DNA from: CALVUJ01 sp045128835 | GTDB taxonomy: Bacteria > Bacillota_I > Bacilli_A > RFN20 > DUOF01 | Assembly (NCBI GenBank): GCA_045128835.1 | Contig: JBGVRX010000003.1 | Span: 1-40,695 of the forward strand | DNA: 40,695 bases | Direction of reading: 5' to 3' | In this document: positions 8,538 through 16,068 of the stretch, one piece after another | How positions within the stretch are numbered: position 1 is the stretch's first letter | Layout: each line of letters opens with the position of its first letter | Notes under the pieces: model-generated | What the model saw: the letters and a program-made list of their open reading frames with translations, nothing else | Database searches by the model: none | Told to the model about the DNA's origin: nothing | Translations under genes and position numbers: made by a program

Positions 8538-9707
8538 ATGAAAAAATTATCAAAATTATTACTTGTAATACTTTGTGTTTTCATGATTACAGGTTGTAAA
8601 ATTTATGTATATAACTTTGATTCTTCTAATGGCCAAGGAAGTGGAGGAAATAGTTCTTCAGACTTAGGCGGAGGAAATAATTCTTCTGGAACAACTATTA
8701 TAACCCCTGAAACAAACTATTCTGGATTTATTCACTATACTAGTGATGGACCTACAACAGAAACATCTTGGGATGTTATTTATGATAATGTTAAAACTTC
8801 AGTTGTAACAATTAGAAACGTTGTTAGTGGAAATATAGTTGCTACCGGAAGCGGAGTTTTCTTTGCTGACGACAGCGTTACTAATGGATACGCTTATATA
8901 TTTACTAATGCACATGTAGTTAAAGGATCTTCAAGCATTGAAGTTTTATTGTCAAATGACATAATGGTTGAAGGCACTCTTATTGGATATGATGAAACTG
9001 AAGATGTCGCAGTTGTTAAAATAAGCAAAAGAAACGATTACACTATTGCAACATTAAGACGTAGTAACACTTTAAAAATAGGTGAAGCTATAATGGCTGT
9101 AGGAAGCCCTCTTGGGGAAGAATTCTCTACAACAGCTACTCATGGCATTATTTCAAACTTAAATATAGCAATGACACCAGATACATCTTCACTTGATCTT
9201 TACTTAATCCAAATAGATGCTGCATTAAATCCAGGAAATAGTGGAGGTCCTTTATTTGATAACGCCGGAAACTTAATCGGAATCAACACAATGAAACTTG
9301 TTAACTCTGGCTCTAACACTAACCTTGAAAGTTTCAACTATTCTATTCCTATTTCTCACTTTGAATTAGTCGCTTCTTATTTATTACAAGGATCATTGTA
9401 CTATAGACCATTCTTAAATATTACTATTATTGATATAAGATTATTAAGCAAAGCAGATAGACAAGAATATAACCTAAATGTAAGTAACGGATTACTTGTT
9501 CTAGAAATGGGTTCTACTAGTCCTTTAAAAGGTAAAGTTGCAATAAACGAAGTAATTACTCATATTGAAGGTGTAAAAGTAAATAAATCAACAGACTTCA
9601 GTGTTGAATTATTAAAATATGCACCTAATGATACTATTGAATTAACTGTTTGTAATGCAGATGGAACAAACGTTAGAAATGTAGAAATAACATTAATTAA
9701 AAGATAA
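8538..9707 (+). CDS. HtrA/DegP-like serine protease, lipoprotein, with PDZ domain
   Basis: A 389-residue surface protease. The signal peptide ends in the lipobox MITGC (Cys20), so it is probably lipid-anchored rather than held by the N-terminal helix usual in Bacillus HtrA. A Ser/Gly/Asn-rich linker of about 45 residues follows. The trypsin-like domain has the full triad: His126 in TNAHVV, Asp156 in DVAVV and Ser235 in GNSGGP. The last 90 residues form a PDZ domain that would recognise unfolded C-termini. The ATG at 8538 is preferred over the upstream GTG at 8529, which overlaps the ribosome binding site. Probable role: quality control of exported proteins. Its last 15 bases overlap the convergent DUF1934 gene. 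Confidence 0.92.
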   Translation: MKKLSKLLLVILCVFMITGCKIYVYNFDSSNGQGSGGNSSSDLGGGNNSSGTTIITPETNYSGFIHYTSDGPTTETSWDVIYDNVKTSVVTIRNVVSGNIVATGSGVFFADDSVTNGYAYIFTNAHVVKGSSSIEVLLSNDIMVEGTLIGYDETEDVAVVKISKRNDYTIATLRRSNTLKIGEAIMAVGSPLGEEFSTTATHGIISNLNIAMTPDTSSLDLYLIQIDAALNPGNSGGPLFDNAGNLIGINTMKLVNSGSNTNLESFNYSIPISHFELVASYLLQGSLYYRPFLNITIIDIRLLSKADRQEYNLNVSNGLLVLEMGSTSPLKGKVAINEVITHIEGVKVNKSTDFSVELLKYAPNDTIELTVCNADGTNVRNVEITLIKR

Positions 9708-10067
9708 TCTACTGTAATATGTACCTATCAACATATCTTGTTGATATAAAGAATAATCTAAAACAATACAATTATTCATAACTTCTATTTTTGAAGCTAA
9801 AGTGGTGATTTTAAAAATATATTCACCACTTTTTATTTCTCCAAAGTCTTTAACATTCTCTTTAAAAGTATACTTAGAATCATTACAAAAAACTTCTAAT
9901 AAACCATTATTATAAACATATTTATATTTAGCTTCTTCATTTGAAAAGAAAACAACAGTTTCTCCATTATCCTCTTTAAAATAGCCTTTACCCTTAATTA
10001 CTGACGTTTCATCCTTATCACCAATAACTCTTTTTATACTTAATTCACAATTAACAATCTTTTGCAC
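9693..10067 (-). CDS. DUF1934 (YwiB-like) beta-barrel protein
   Basis: 124 residues with no signal peptide, made of alternating short beta strands (GKGYFKEDNGETVVFFS, KYKYVYNNGLLEVFCN, YIFKITTLASKIEV, LDYSLYQQDMLIGTYYSRLSF). The length, the repeated strand pattern and the late tyrosine-rich strand before a final short strand fit DUF1934, which includes B. subtilis YwiB and has a lipocalin-like fold with no established role. The start is GTG at 10065-10067 after GGTGAT. The 3' end overlaps the convergent HtrA-like gene by 15 bases. Confidence 0.6.
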   Translation of the reverse strand: MQKIVNCELSIKRVIGDKDETSVIKGKGYFKEDNGETVVFFSNEEAKYKYVYNNGLLEVFCNDSKYTFKENVKDFGEIKSGEYIFKITTLASKIEVMNNCIVLDYSLYQQDMLIGTYYSRLSFN

Positions 10068-10152
10068 AAAAAATCACCGTTTTTATTATACAAACAAAAG
10101 AAAAAAATGTATAGAGAATTACGCTTTCCCCATACTATAAATGGTGATTCAT

Positions 10153-12006
10153 TTGAAAAAAATAACAAAATTAGTTATTTCTTTAATAATTATACTTTCC
10201 CTGTTTATTTCAGCACTAACTTATTTAATTCCTTCTCCTGTATTAGCAAAAGTAAACAATATAGAATTATACGATAATAACGGCAATAAAATATATCAAC
10301 AACTTTATAATTATGAAAGTGAATATATACCACTATCCTCTTTAAAAAGTTATGTATATAACGCTTTTGTAGCCATCGAAGACCAAAATTTTTATAACCA
10401 TAAAGGATTTGATTTAAAAAGAAATATCAAAGCCTTTTTTATCAATCTTTTTTCATTTTCTATAAAACAAGGAGCAAGTACAATAACCCAACAATACGCT
10501 CGAAATACACTACTAAATAATAACCGTACGTTATCCAGAAAAATAAAAGAAGCTTTTTATACAATTCAAATCGAAAGAAAATACACAAAAGAACAAATAC
10601 TTGAAGGCTATATAAATAGTCTTTATTTCGGACACGGAATAACTGGAATAGATGGCGCAAGTAAATTTTACTTTAATAAATCCCCCTCAGAATTGACGGT
10701 CGCAGAATCCGCCATACTAGCAGGTGTTTGCAATGCCCCCTCTATTTATTCCCCTAAAATAAATCTAGAAAATGCTAATAAGCGAAAGAATCTAGTTTTA
10801 TATCACATGTTCACACAAAACTATATATCCGCAGAAGAATACCAAAATGCTTTAAATGAGAGTATTTCCTATAGTTTCAACAAAACAAGCTCTACTAATT
10901 TTTATTATTATAAAGACTGTGTCATAAACGAATTAAAGGAATTAAATCTTTACACAAATGAAAACTTGAGAAAAGGATTAAAAGTCTATACAAACATAGA
11001 CTCCGATTTAAATGAAGAAATAAATAATATTCTTCAAAAATACACACCATCAAACAACGATATACAAATTGCAATAGCAATAATGAAACCATTTTCTAAT
11101 AAGATATTATATACAATTGGAGGATTTGATTACTCTGCATCCGGATATAATAGAGCAACTAGTTCCTCTAGACAGATAGGATCAACAATAAAACCTTTAT
11201 TATATTACTTAGCACTTATAAACGGCTTTTCTCCATCAACATTACTAACCAGCGAAGAAACAGTTTTTAACATTAAAGACTTTGGTCAATATTCACCCAA
11301 AAACGCCAATAATAAATATGCTAATGGCGAAATAGACATGATACAAGCACTCTCACTATCTGATAATATATATGCTTTAAAAACCCTTTTATTATTAGGA
11401 AGTAATAACTTAGTATCGTTACTAAACAAATTTTCTATTAACAATGCAGATGCTTTGCCTTCAATTGCCTTAGGTACTGTTAATACCTCTTTATTAAATT
11501 TAACAGCTCTTTATAACACATTTGCTTCGCTAGGAAATTATTATAAGCCTAGTTATATTAATTATGTTACTGATTCTTATGGTAATACCTTATACTCAAA
11601 AAATAATAGTTACCAAAAAATATTGAATGAATCCGACACTTTAATACTAAATCAAATGCTAACAGCAACTTTCGATTCTTCTTTATCTTCCTATGCAATC
11701 CCCACAATGGCTAACTATAAAACAAATAATATTTATGCCGCAAAAAGCGGAACAACAAATAGCGATTCTTATGTTATAGCATTTAATCCTAATATCACTA
11801 TTGGGATATGGGTAGGCTCAGATTCTAATAAACAATTAACAAATTATGTTTTATCAAAAAAAATATTCCAAGAAATAGCAAAAATAGTAGATACAAAAAA
11901 AGAGACAGATTGGTACTCTACTAATTACCAAACAGTCTCTATGAAATACAACCCTAACACACATTCTTTTGATGATACTGGGAAAATATATTATTTCAAA
12001 AAATAA
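10153..12006 (+). CDS. Class A penicillin-binding protein (PBP1A-like)
   Basis: About 617 residues: a bifunctional peptidoglycan glycosyltransferase and transpeptidase at the outer membrane face. After an N-terminal membrane helix, the GT51 domain shows AIEDQNFYNHKGFD with the catalytic Glu, then QGASTITQQYARN and the later RKIKEA. The transpeptidase has SxxK as STIK in RQIGSTIKP, SxN as SDN in LSLSDN, and KSGTT as the KTG motif. All catalytic motifs are present. The start is uncertain: TTG at 10153 has GGTGAT 7 bases upstream, whereas the in-frame ATG at 10141 has no ribosome binding site. It is shorter than PBP1 of B. subtilis and lacks a long C-terminal extension. Confidence 0.95.
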   Translation: MKKITKLVISLIIILSLFISALTYLIPSPVLAKVNNIELYDNNGNKIYQQLYNYESEYIPLSSLKSYVYNAFVAIEDQNFYNHKGFDLKRNIKAFFINLFSFSIKQGASTITQQYARNTLLNNNRTLSRKIKEAFYTIQIERKYTKEQILEGYINSLYFGHGITGIDGASKFYFNKSPSELTVAESAILAGVCNAPSIYSPKINLENANKRKNLVLYHMFTQNYISAEEYQNALNESISYSFNKTSSTNFYYYKDCVINELKELNLYTNENLRKGLKVYTNIDSDLNEEINNILQKYTPSNNDIQIAIAIMKPFSNKILYTIGGFDYSASGYNRATSSSRQIGSTIKPLLYYLALINGFSPSTLLTSEETVFNIKDFGQYSPKNANNKYANGEIDMIQALSLSDNIYALKTLLLLGSNNLVSLLNKFSINNADALPSIALGTVNTSLLNLTALYNTFASLGNYYKPSYINYVTDSYGNTLYSKNNSYQKILNESDTLILNQMLTATFDSSLSSYAIPTMANYKTNNIYAAKSGTTNSDSYVIAFNPNITIGIWVGSDSNKQLTNYVLSKKIFQEIAKIVDTKKETDWYSTNYQTVSMKYNPNTHSFDDTGKIYYFKK

Positions 12007-12030
12007 AAGGGCTCCTTATGAGCCCTTATT
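12007..12030. terminator. Bidirectional terminator between convergent PBP and surface-protein genes
   Basis: AAGGGCTC (12007-12014) and GAGCCCTT (12020-12027) form a perfect 8-bp stem with a 5-base loop. ATTTTCT follows on the plus strand and TTTTATTT on the minus strand, so it can serve both genes. Confidence 0.88.
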
Positions 12031-12035
12031 TTCTA

Positions 12036-13046
12036 TTAATATAATCTCTTTTTGTAATCAACGATTTTTTGAGTAATAATTAATGCACAACTTACGATTA
12101 GAACAATTACTAATACGATTAAGATTAATTCGCCGATATCATAATCGAACAATCCTGTGCTTTCATCTCCTGGGTTTTCTTGAGGAGTTGTATCTGTTTG
12201 TCCTCCAGTTTGAGTTTGATTACCACCATTGTTTCCAGTTGAACCAACTTCATAAGAAACAATTGAAACATATCCATTACCAGTTTTAACAGCAACGTAT
12301 AATTCTTTTGCTGTTGAATCGCCATTAATAACACCAGATACTTTGTTTGAAGGAGTTACAGATAAGTTGCCTTTCTTTGAACTTTGATTCATTGCTGTTG
12401 TAAATTCAGTGTACTTATTAACAAGCATATCGTCAGTGGCAAAGAAATACTCTATACTCGTTATAATTCCATAGCCATCCTTTTTAAACGAAGCATTAAC
12501 TGAATACTTGTTTGTACTGCTATTGAAAGAAAGATCTACAACTGGAGTTGCATCACTACTATTTTCAGCAACAACAACTTTGATAGTTTCATCTTTTTCC
12601 TCTTGGTGCCAACTAACAATTAGTTCACCATAATATTCAATATCTACATAATATGTTGATAGAGGAGCAACACTTGTTCTACCGTCTAACCCAACATATA
12701 TATAATAACTAAGACTGCTATAATCACCAATGATAAATTTACCATCGTTATCTACATAATAATCTTTTTCACTCCAAGCTGTTGCCATACCATCAGGTCT
12801 AACTACTCTCCATTTTAAGAAAGTATCCCAATCTTTGATTGCTTTAAAACTAGCTTGAAACTCCCAAGTTGAACTATTTGAGTCTGGGAAATAATATGTA
12901 TTTTCCTTACTTCGTGAGCCAACAATAACTGAATCAGCTCTTAATAAAACTGCATCACCCGCTAAAGCCTTGGAATTTGTGAACAAGAAAAACGCAACAA
13001 CCATACAAGGAATTAGCACTAAAAACTTCTTTAAATTTTTAAACAT
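12036..13046 (-). CDS. Secreted, C-terminally membrane-anchored surface protein
   Basis: 336 residues from the ATG at 13044-13046 (MFKNLKKF), preceded by GAGGTGG at a 6-base spacing; an in-frame upstream start overlaps this site. A signal peptide (LVLIPCMVVAFFLF, cleavage near ALA) is followed by a beta-rich ectodomain with many aromatic and Ser/Asn residues. A low-complexity Gly/Gln/Thr/Pro linker leads to a single transmembrane helix (LILIVLVIVLIVSCALI) and a short basic tail. There is no LPXTG, so anchoring is by the helix. No homologue is recognised. It has a good promoter of its own. Confidence 0.75.
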   Translation of the reverse strand: MFKNLKKFLVLIPCMVVAFFLFTNSKALAGDAVLLRADSVIVGSRSKENTYYFPDSNSSTWEFQASFKAIKDWDTFLKWRVVRPDGMATAWSEKDYYVDNDGKFIIGDYSSLSYYIYVGLDGRTSVAPLSTYYVDIEYYGELIVSWHQEEKDETIKVVVAENSSDATPVVDLSFNSSTNKYSVNASFKKDGYGIITSIEYFFATDDMLVNKYTEFTTAMNQSSKKGNLSVTPSNKVSGVINGDSTAKELYVAVKTGNGYVSIVSYEVGSTGNNGGNQTQTGGQTDTTPQENPGDESTGLFDYDIGELILIVLVIVLIVSCALIITQKIVDYKKRLY

Positions 13047-13073
13047 TCTAAACCACCTCATTTGTTTAGAATT

Positions 13074-13102
13074 AGTATATCACCTATATATCAATAAATC
13101 AA
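13074..13102 (-). promoter_or_regulatory. Sigma-A-type promoter of the surface-protein gene
   Basis: On the minus strand TTGATT (13097-13102) and TATACT (13074-13079) are 17 bases apart, followed by GAGGTGG and the ATG at 13046. Confidence 0.7.
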
Positions 13103-13143
13103 CATTTTTTTGTTTTCACAGCCTTTTAGGCAAATATAATTGA

Positions 13144-14208
13144 TTATTTATAATAATCAATTTTGTTGACTTGTCGTGCCCTTGCAATAGCTAATGAATC
13201 GTCTTTTACATTCTCAACAATCGTAGATCCAGCAGCTATAACAGAATCTTCTCCAATACTACATGGGGCAACAATTGTAACATTACTTCCAATAAAGCAA
13301 TTATCACCAATAACAGTCTTATGTTTTTCTTTACCATCATAATTAGCAAAAATCGTACCACAGCCCACATTACAATTATCACCAACTAAACCATCACCTA
13401 AATATGCATGATGTTTTACTTTAACATTGTTTCTTAACACTGTATTTTTAAGTTCCACGAAAGCTCCAACAATACATTTAAACCCAACATCAGTCCCTTT
13501 CTTCAAATTAGAAAAGGGACCTATGAAACAATTCTCTCCTATAAAAGAATCCTCAATACAACAATTAGAATATATTGTTGTACCTTTTCCAATTTTACTT
13601 TTACCACTTACGTGTGAATTAGGATAAACCACCACACCCTCTTCAATAACAACCTCATCATCTATGTAAGTATTATAAACATCAATAACATTCACTCCCT
13701 TATCAATAAAATTAAGAGCGTTTTTAACATAAAAACTTTTTACTAAATCCGAATATTTATTAGGTGTATCAATAGTTACACTACCATCAATAAATTCCTT
13801 TTTAACATTATCATTAAGTCTAACATTTTTTCCAATTCTAACACTTACAACACACTCTTCCCTTGCATCGAATAAATCAATGGATTCAAAGTAAAAATCC
13901 TCAAATACTTTTTCATCTAAAAATACATTACAATCCACAAAATACAAGATATCTTGATCGGTATAAAAGCCATTAACACTTTCCTCAATTGATTTATTGT
14001 CCCCCACAAAAATTACATTGATATTGTACTTTTTTATCACATCTTCATAATCAAAATAACTATCGTCATTCACTAAAAAATACACTTTATCAGCATGATT
14101 TTTACACAATCTAAACAATCTCTCTATTACGCTATAACTTCCAACTTTATACAAACAATACCTAGACTTTTCCTTTTCTAAAACACCATTTATGATAGCT
14201 ATTTTCAT
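13144..14208 (-). CDS. GlmU-like N-acetyltransferase with degenerate uridylyltransferase domain
   Basis: 354 residues against about 450 for GlmU. The C-terminal half is a left-handed beta-helix of hexapeptide repeats with GlmU acetyltransferase signatures: NTYIDDEVVIEEG at its beginning, VKHHAYLGDG (the His of the active site), FANYDGKEKHKTVIGDNCFIGS, VIAAGSTI, and the ending ARARQVNK. This domain acetylates glucosamine-1-phosphate. The first 175 residues should be the UTP-binding pyrophosphorylase, but the LAAGxGTRM-PK nucleotide loop is absent and about 75 residues are missing, so UDP-GlcNAc formation by this protein is doubtful. Its ATG overlaps the cotE stop (ATGA) with no clear ribosome binding site, so it depends on cotE translation. 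Confidence 0.8.
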   Translation of the reverse strand: MKIAIINGVLEKEKSRYCLYKVGSYSVIERLFRLCKNHADKVYFLVNDDSYFDYEDVIKKYNINVIFVGDNKSIEESVNGFYTDQDILYFVDCNVFLDEKVFEDFYFESIDLFDAREECVVSVRIGKNVRLNDNVKKEFIDGSVTIDTPNKYSDLVKSFYVKNALNFIDKGVNVIDVYNTYIDDEVVIEEGVVVYPNSHVSGKSKIGKGTTIYSNCCIEDSFIGENCFIGPFSNLKKGTDVGFKCIVGAFVELKNTVLRNNVKVKHHAYLGDGLVGDNCNVGCGTIFANYDGKEKHKTVIGDNCFIGSNVTIVAPCSIGEDSVIAAGSTIVENVKDDSLAIARARQVNKIDYYK

Positions 14209-14708
14209 TTATTTAAATAATCGACATCAATATTGTCGATATCATCATTATTAACCCACTCATCGTCCGAAGAAGAAATCTGAACCTTTAACTTTGTTTC
14301 TCCAATCACATCTAAAAGAAGTTCTTTTTCGATTCTTACAGCAATTGTCCCATCCTCATTTAAAGTCAAATTATTACAAGCAGGATATTTAACACACTTA
14401 GTTATCAATTCATTCTCTATATTTAAAGATTCACCTTTTTTCATATTTAAAGAGAACTCTTCTTCATAATCAACAGTCTGTTTATGAACAACGGTATCAG
14501 TATCATTTTCAACACCATACCATATATGTAAATCATACTTTCCTTTAGCCACTATTTTATTTCCTTGCAAACAACTAACAAAAAAATGATTAATTATCCA
14601 ACATCCTAAAACTTTGCTTGGAACTTTATTAACTTGGACAATTGCCTCATTATTATTACTAATTTTTCCTTTTCCCACGACTGCCTTAGTCACTATTTCT
14701 CTAAACAT
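14205..14708 (-). CDS. cotE: Spore coat morphogenetic protein CotE
   Basis: 167 residues matching CotE of Bacillus through much of its length: REIVTKAVVGKGK at the start, PSKVLGCWIINH, GKYDLHIWYGVENDTDTVV, a middle PACNNLTLNEDG, and ELLLDVIGETKLKVQ, then a short acidic tail. CotE organises the outer spore coat around the forespore. B. subtilis CotE is about 181 residues; the missing part is mostly the acidic tail. The ATG at 14706-14708 has AGGTGG 6 bases upstream; a second ATG just before it is too close. Synteny supports the call, since miaB-ymcA-cotE is the B. subtilis order and here two extra genes intervene. A terminator pair separates it from the gene before. Confidence 0.88.
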   Translation of the reverse strand: MFREIVTKAVVGKGKISNNNEAIVQVNKVPSKVLGCWIINHFFVSCLQGNKIVAKGKYDLHIWYGVENDTDTVVHKQTVDYEEEFSLNMKKGESLNIENELITKCVKYPACNNLTLNEDGTIAVRIEKELLLDVIGETKLKVQISSSDDEWVNNDDIDNIDVDYLNK

Positions 14709-14743
14709 CATTAGCCACCTTTCTTTTTTACTATATGAAAAAA

Positions 14744-14766
14744 GCAGCAAGTTTATTACCTGCTGC
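14744..14766 (-). terminator. Second of two tandem terminators before cotE
   Basis: GCAGCA (14744-14749) and TGCTGC (14761-14766) flank an 11-base loop; on the minus strand TTTTTT follows. Confidence 0.6.
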
Positions 14767-14774
14767 AAAAAAAA

Positions 14775-14792
14775 GACCCGCATTCGCGAGCC
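14775..14792 (-). terminator. Terminator of the zinc-ribbon/PH-domain unit
   Basis: On the minus strand GGCTCGC (14792-14786) pairs with GCGGGTC across a GAAT loop, with two wobble pairs, and a run of eight T follows. It begins 7 bases after the PH-domain gene. Confidence 0.75.
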
Positions 14793-14798
14793 TATATC

Positions 14799-15263
14799 TT
14801 ATTCAAAGAATTGTTCGTTGTTTTCTTTAACACTTAATTTCATGTTAAACACACCTTTTTGTAATGGGTGGTGATTTTTAACTGCTGAAATTAAATCATA
14901 TGTTAAATACAAATATCTATCTAAGTTATGTCCTTTATCTATAGAAATTTGAACAACTTCTCTATCTATAAATCTTAAAACTATTTCAGAATCACAATCT
15001 AGTCCTAAACCTGGAGTAACGATCGAATAAGAAATAATATCTTGGAACATATATGTAGCAAACTCAACAGATTTACCACTTACTTGTCTATAATCAACAT
15101 AAAGAATTCTGTTGTTTGTAAATACCATAATATCTCTTATACCTTTTAAAGCAAAAGCTATTCTCTCATCAGGAAATAATAATCTATTAATTATTCTAGG
15201 AACTCTACATTCTCCCATTAAACTTACTTTTAATACTGATAACTCATATGTTGCGCCTGCCAT
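14799..15263 (-). CDS. PH-domain-containing protein
   Basis: 154 residues with no signal peptide or membrane helix. The middle (LLFPDERIAFALKGIRDIMVFTNNRILYVD, strands ending in tyrosine, then SYSIVTPGLGLDCDSEIVLRF) is the pattern of bacterial PH domains (bPH/YvbH-like): an unusual-residue-poor barrel with the FTNNRILYVD strand pair as its most diagnostic motif. Such domains are widespread in Firmicutes with no assigned ligand. AGGGGGAA is its ribosome binding site. It lies 13 bases after the zinc-ribbon gene, so the two are co-transcribed and end at the terminator downstream. Confidence 0.7.
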   Translation of the reverse strand: MAGATYELSVLKVSLMGECRVPRIINRLLFPDERIAFALKGIRDIMVFTNNRILYVDYRQVSGKSVEFATYMFQDIISYSIVTPGLGLDCDSEIVLRFIDREVVQISIDKGHNLDRYLYLTYDLISAVKNHHPLQKGVFNMKLSVKENNEQFFE

Positions 15264-15276
15264 ACTCTATTCCCCC

Positions 15277-15705
15277 TTAATTAAACATTTTTGCAAAATC
15301 TGTTAGTGAAGAATCACCAAGAAAAGCAACAAGAACTAAAATCAAAATTAACATAAATGAAACTTTAACACCTAGTTTGTACTTTTTACTCTTACTCGCA
15401 TTAGGGTTTTTATATGGTAAAATACATTGGAAAAAGATATACGCAAAAAGTAATGCTGCCAAACAATACAAAGGAACCATTACTGGTGACTCATGACACA
15501 TAAAGTACACTAATACACATGCTAAAATAACAAGTGCCAAATTACCATACATTTTCAAATGATTGTTTGACGTAATTTTAATAATACCTAATATTGATTT
15601 AATTTTCTTTTTTGGTTCACGCAAAGCCTTTGATTGCTCTGTTCCACACATACTACAAAATGTTTGTCCTGGTTCAATTTCGAATCCACATCTTTGACAT
15701 CTCAT
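15277..15705 (-). CDS. Zinc-ribbon membrane protein
   Basis: 142 residues. Residues 1-22 form a zinc ribbon with two CxxC pairs, CQRC and CSMC. A Lys-rich stretch follows, then about three hydrophobic helices (LALVILACVLVYFM, MVPLYCLAALLFAYIFFQCIL, VSFMLILILVLVAFLG). This is the common zinc-ribbon plus membrane-helix architecture of Firmicutes proteins with no known function. The ribosome binding site is GGGGG about 9 bases before the ATG. Its ORF pairs with the PH-domain gene downstream. Confidence 0.7.
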   Translation of the reverse strand: MRCQRCGFEIEPGQTFCSMCGTEQSKALREPKKKIKSILGIIKITSNNHLKMYGNLALVILACVLVYFMCHESPVMVPLYCLAALLFAYIFFQCILPYKNPNASKSKKYKLGVKVSFMLILILVLVAFLGDSSLTDFAKMFN

Positions 15706-15774
15706 AACCCATTACCCCCAAACTACTACTAATATAATTATTACATAATCTGTAATGTTTTTAAAGTATTTTTT

Positions 15775-16068
15775 TTAATTAAGAGACAAAATATCGACAA
15801 TCTCTTTGAACAATTCTTTTAACTCCGCTTTTATATCCAAATATTCTTTAACAAACGAATTATTTAAATACTCTTTTTCTTTATCATAATACTCATCTAA
15901 AAGATCTTTATTTTTACTTTTACAAATTTCATTTTTCAACAATTCAAGTTCCTTTTTCATCACTTTTAAATAAGAATCATTTTCAACTTTTTCTTTTAAC
16001 GACAAATAGTTTTTATATAAAGTGCTGTTTTTAATTTCTTCATTAATTCTGTTAGCAAGTTCTTCCAT
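15775..16068 (-). CDS. ymcA: YlbF/YmcA family protein, short form
   Basis: 97 residues, helical throughout, with Lys/Glu-rich coiled-coil heptads and the family's NRINEEIKNSTLYKNYLSLKE-type start and YLNNSFVKEYLDIKAELKEL middle. Position directly after miaB (1-base overlap) and before cotE is that of B. subtilis ymcA (ricA). With YlbF and YaaT it forms the complex that works with RNase Y in mRNA processing and promotes competence and sporulation. B. subtilis YmcA is about 143 residues, so this is clearly shorter. Only one Cys is present, so the iron-sulfur role reported for the complex is doubtful. It could also be a YlbF. Confidence 0.75.
   Translation of the reverse strand: MEELANRINEEIKNSTLYKNYLSLKEKVENDSYLKVMKKELELLKNEICKSKNKDLLDEYYDKEKEYLNNSFVKEYLDIKAELKELFKEIVDILSLN

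Noticed and set aside
13112..13135. GCCT-AAAA-GGC symmetry after the GlmU-like gene
   Set aside because: The stem is only 4 bp and no T-run follows on the minus strand, so it is not a convincing terminator.
14783..14783. Longer start of cotE at the upstream in-frame codon
   Set aside because: It would run through the terminator hairpins and add non-homologous residues; the ATG at 14708 has AGGTGG and matches the family start.
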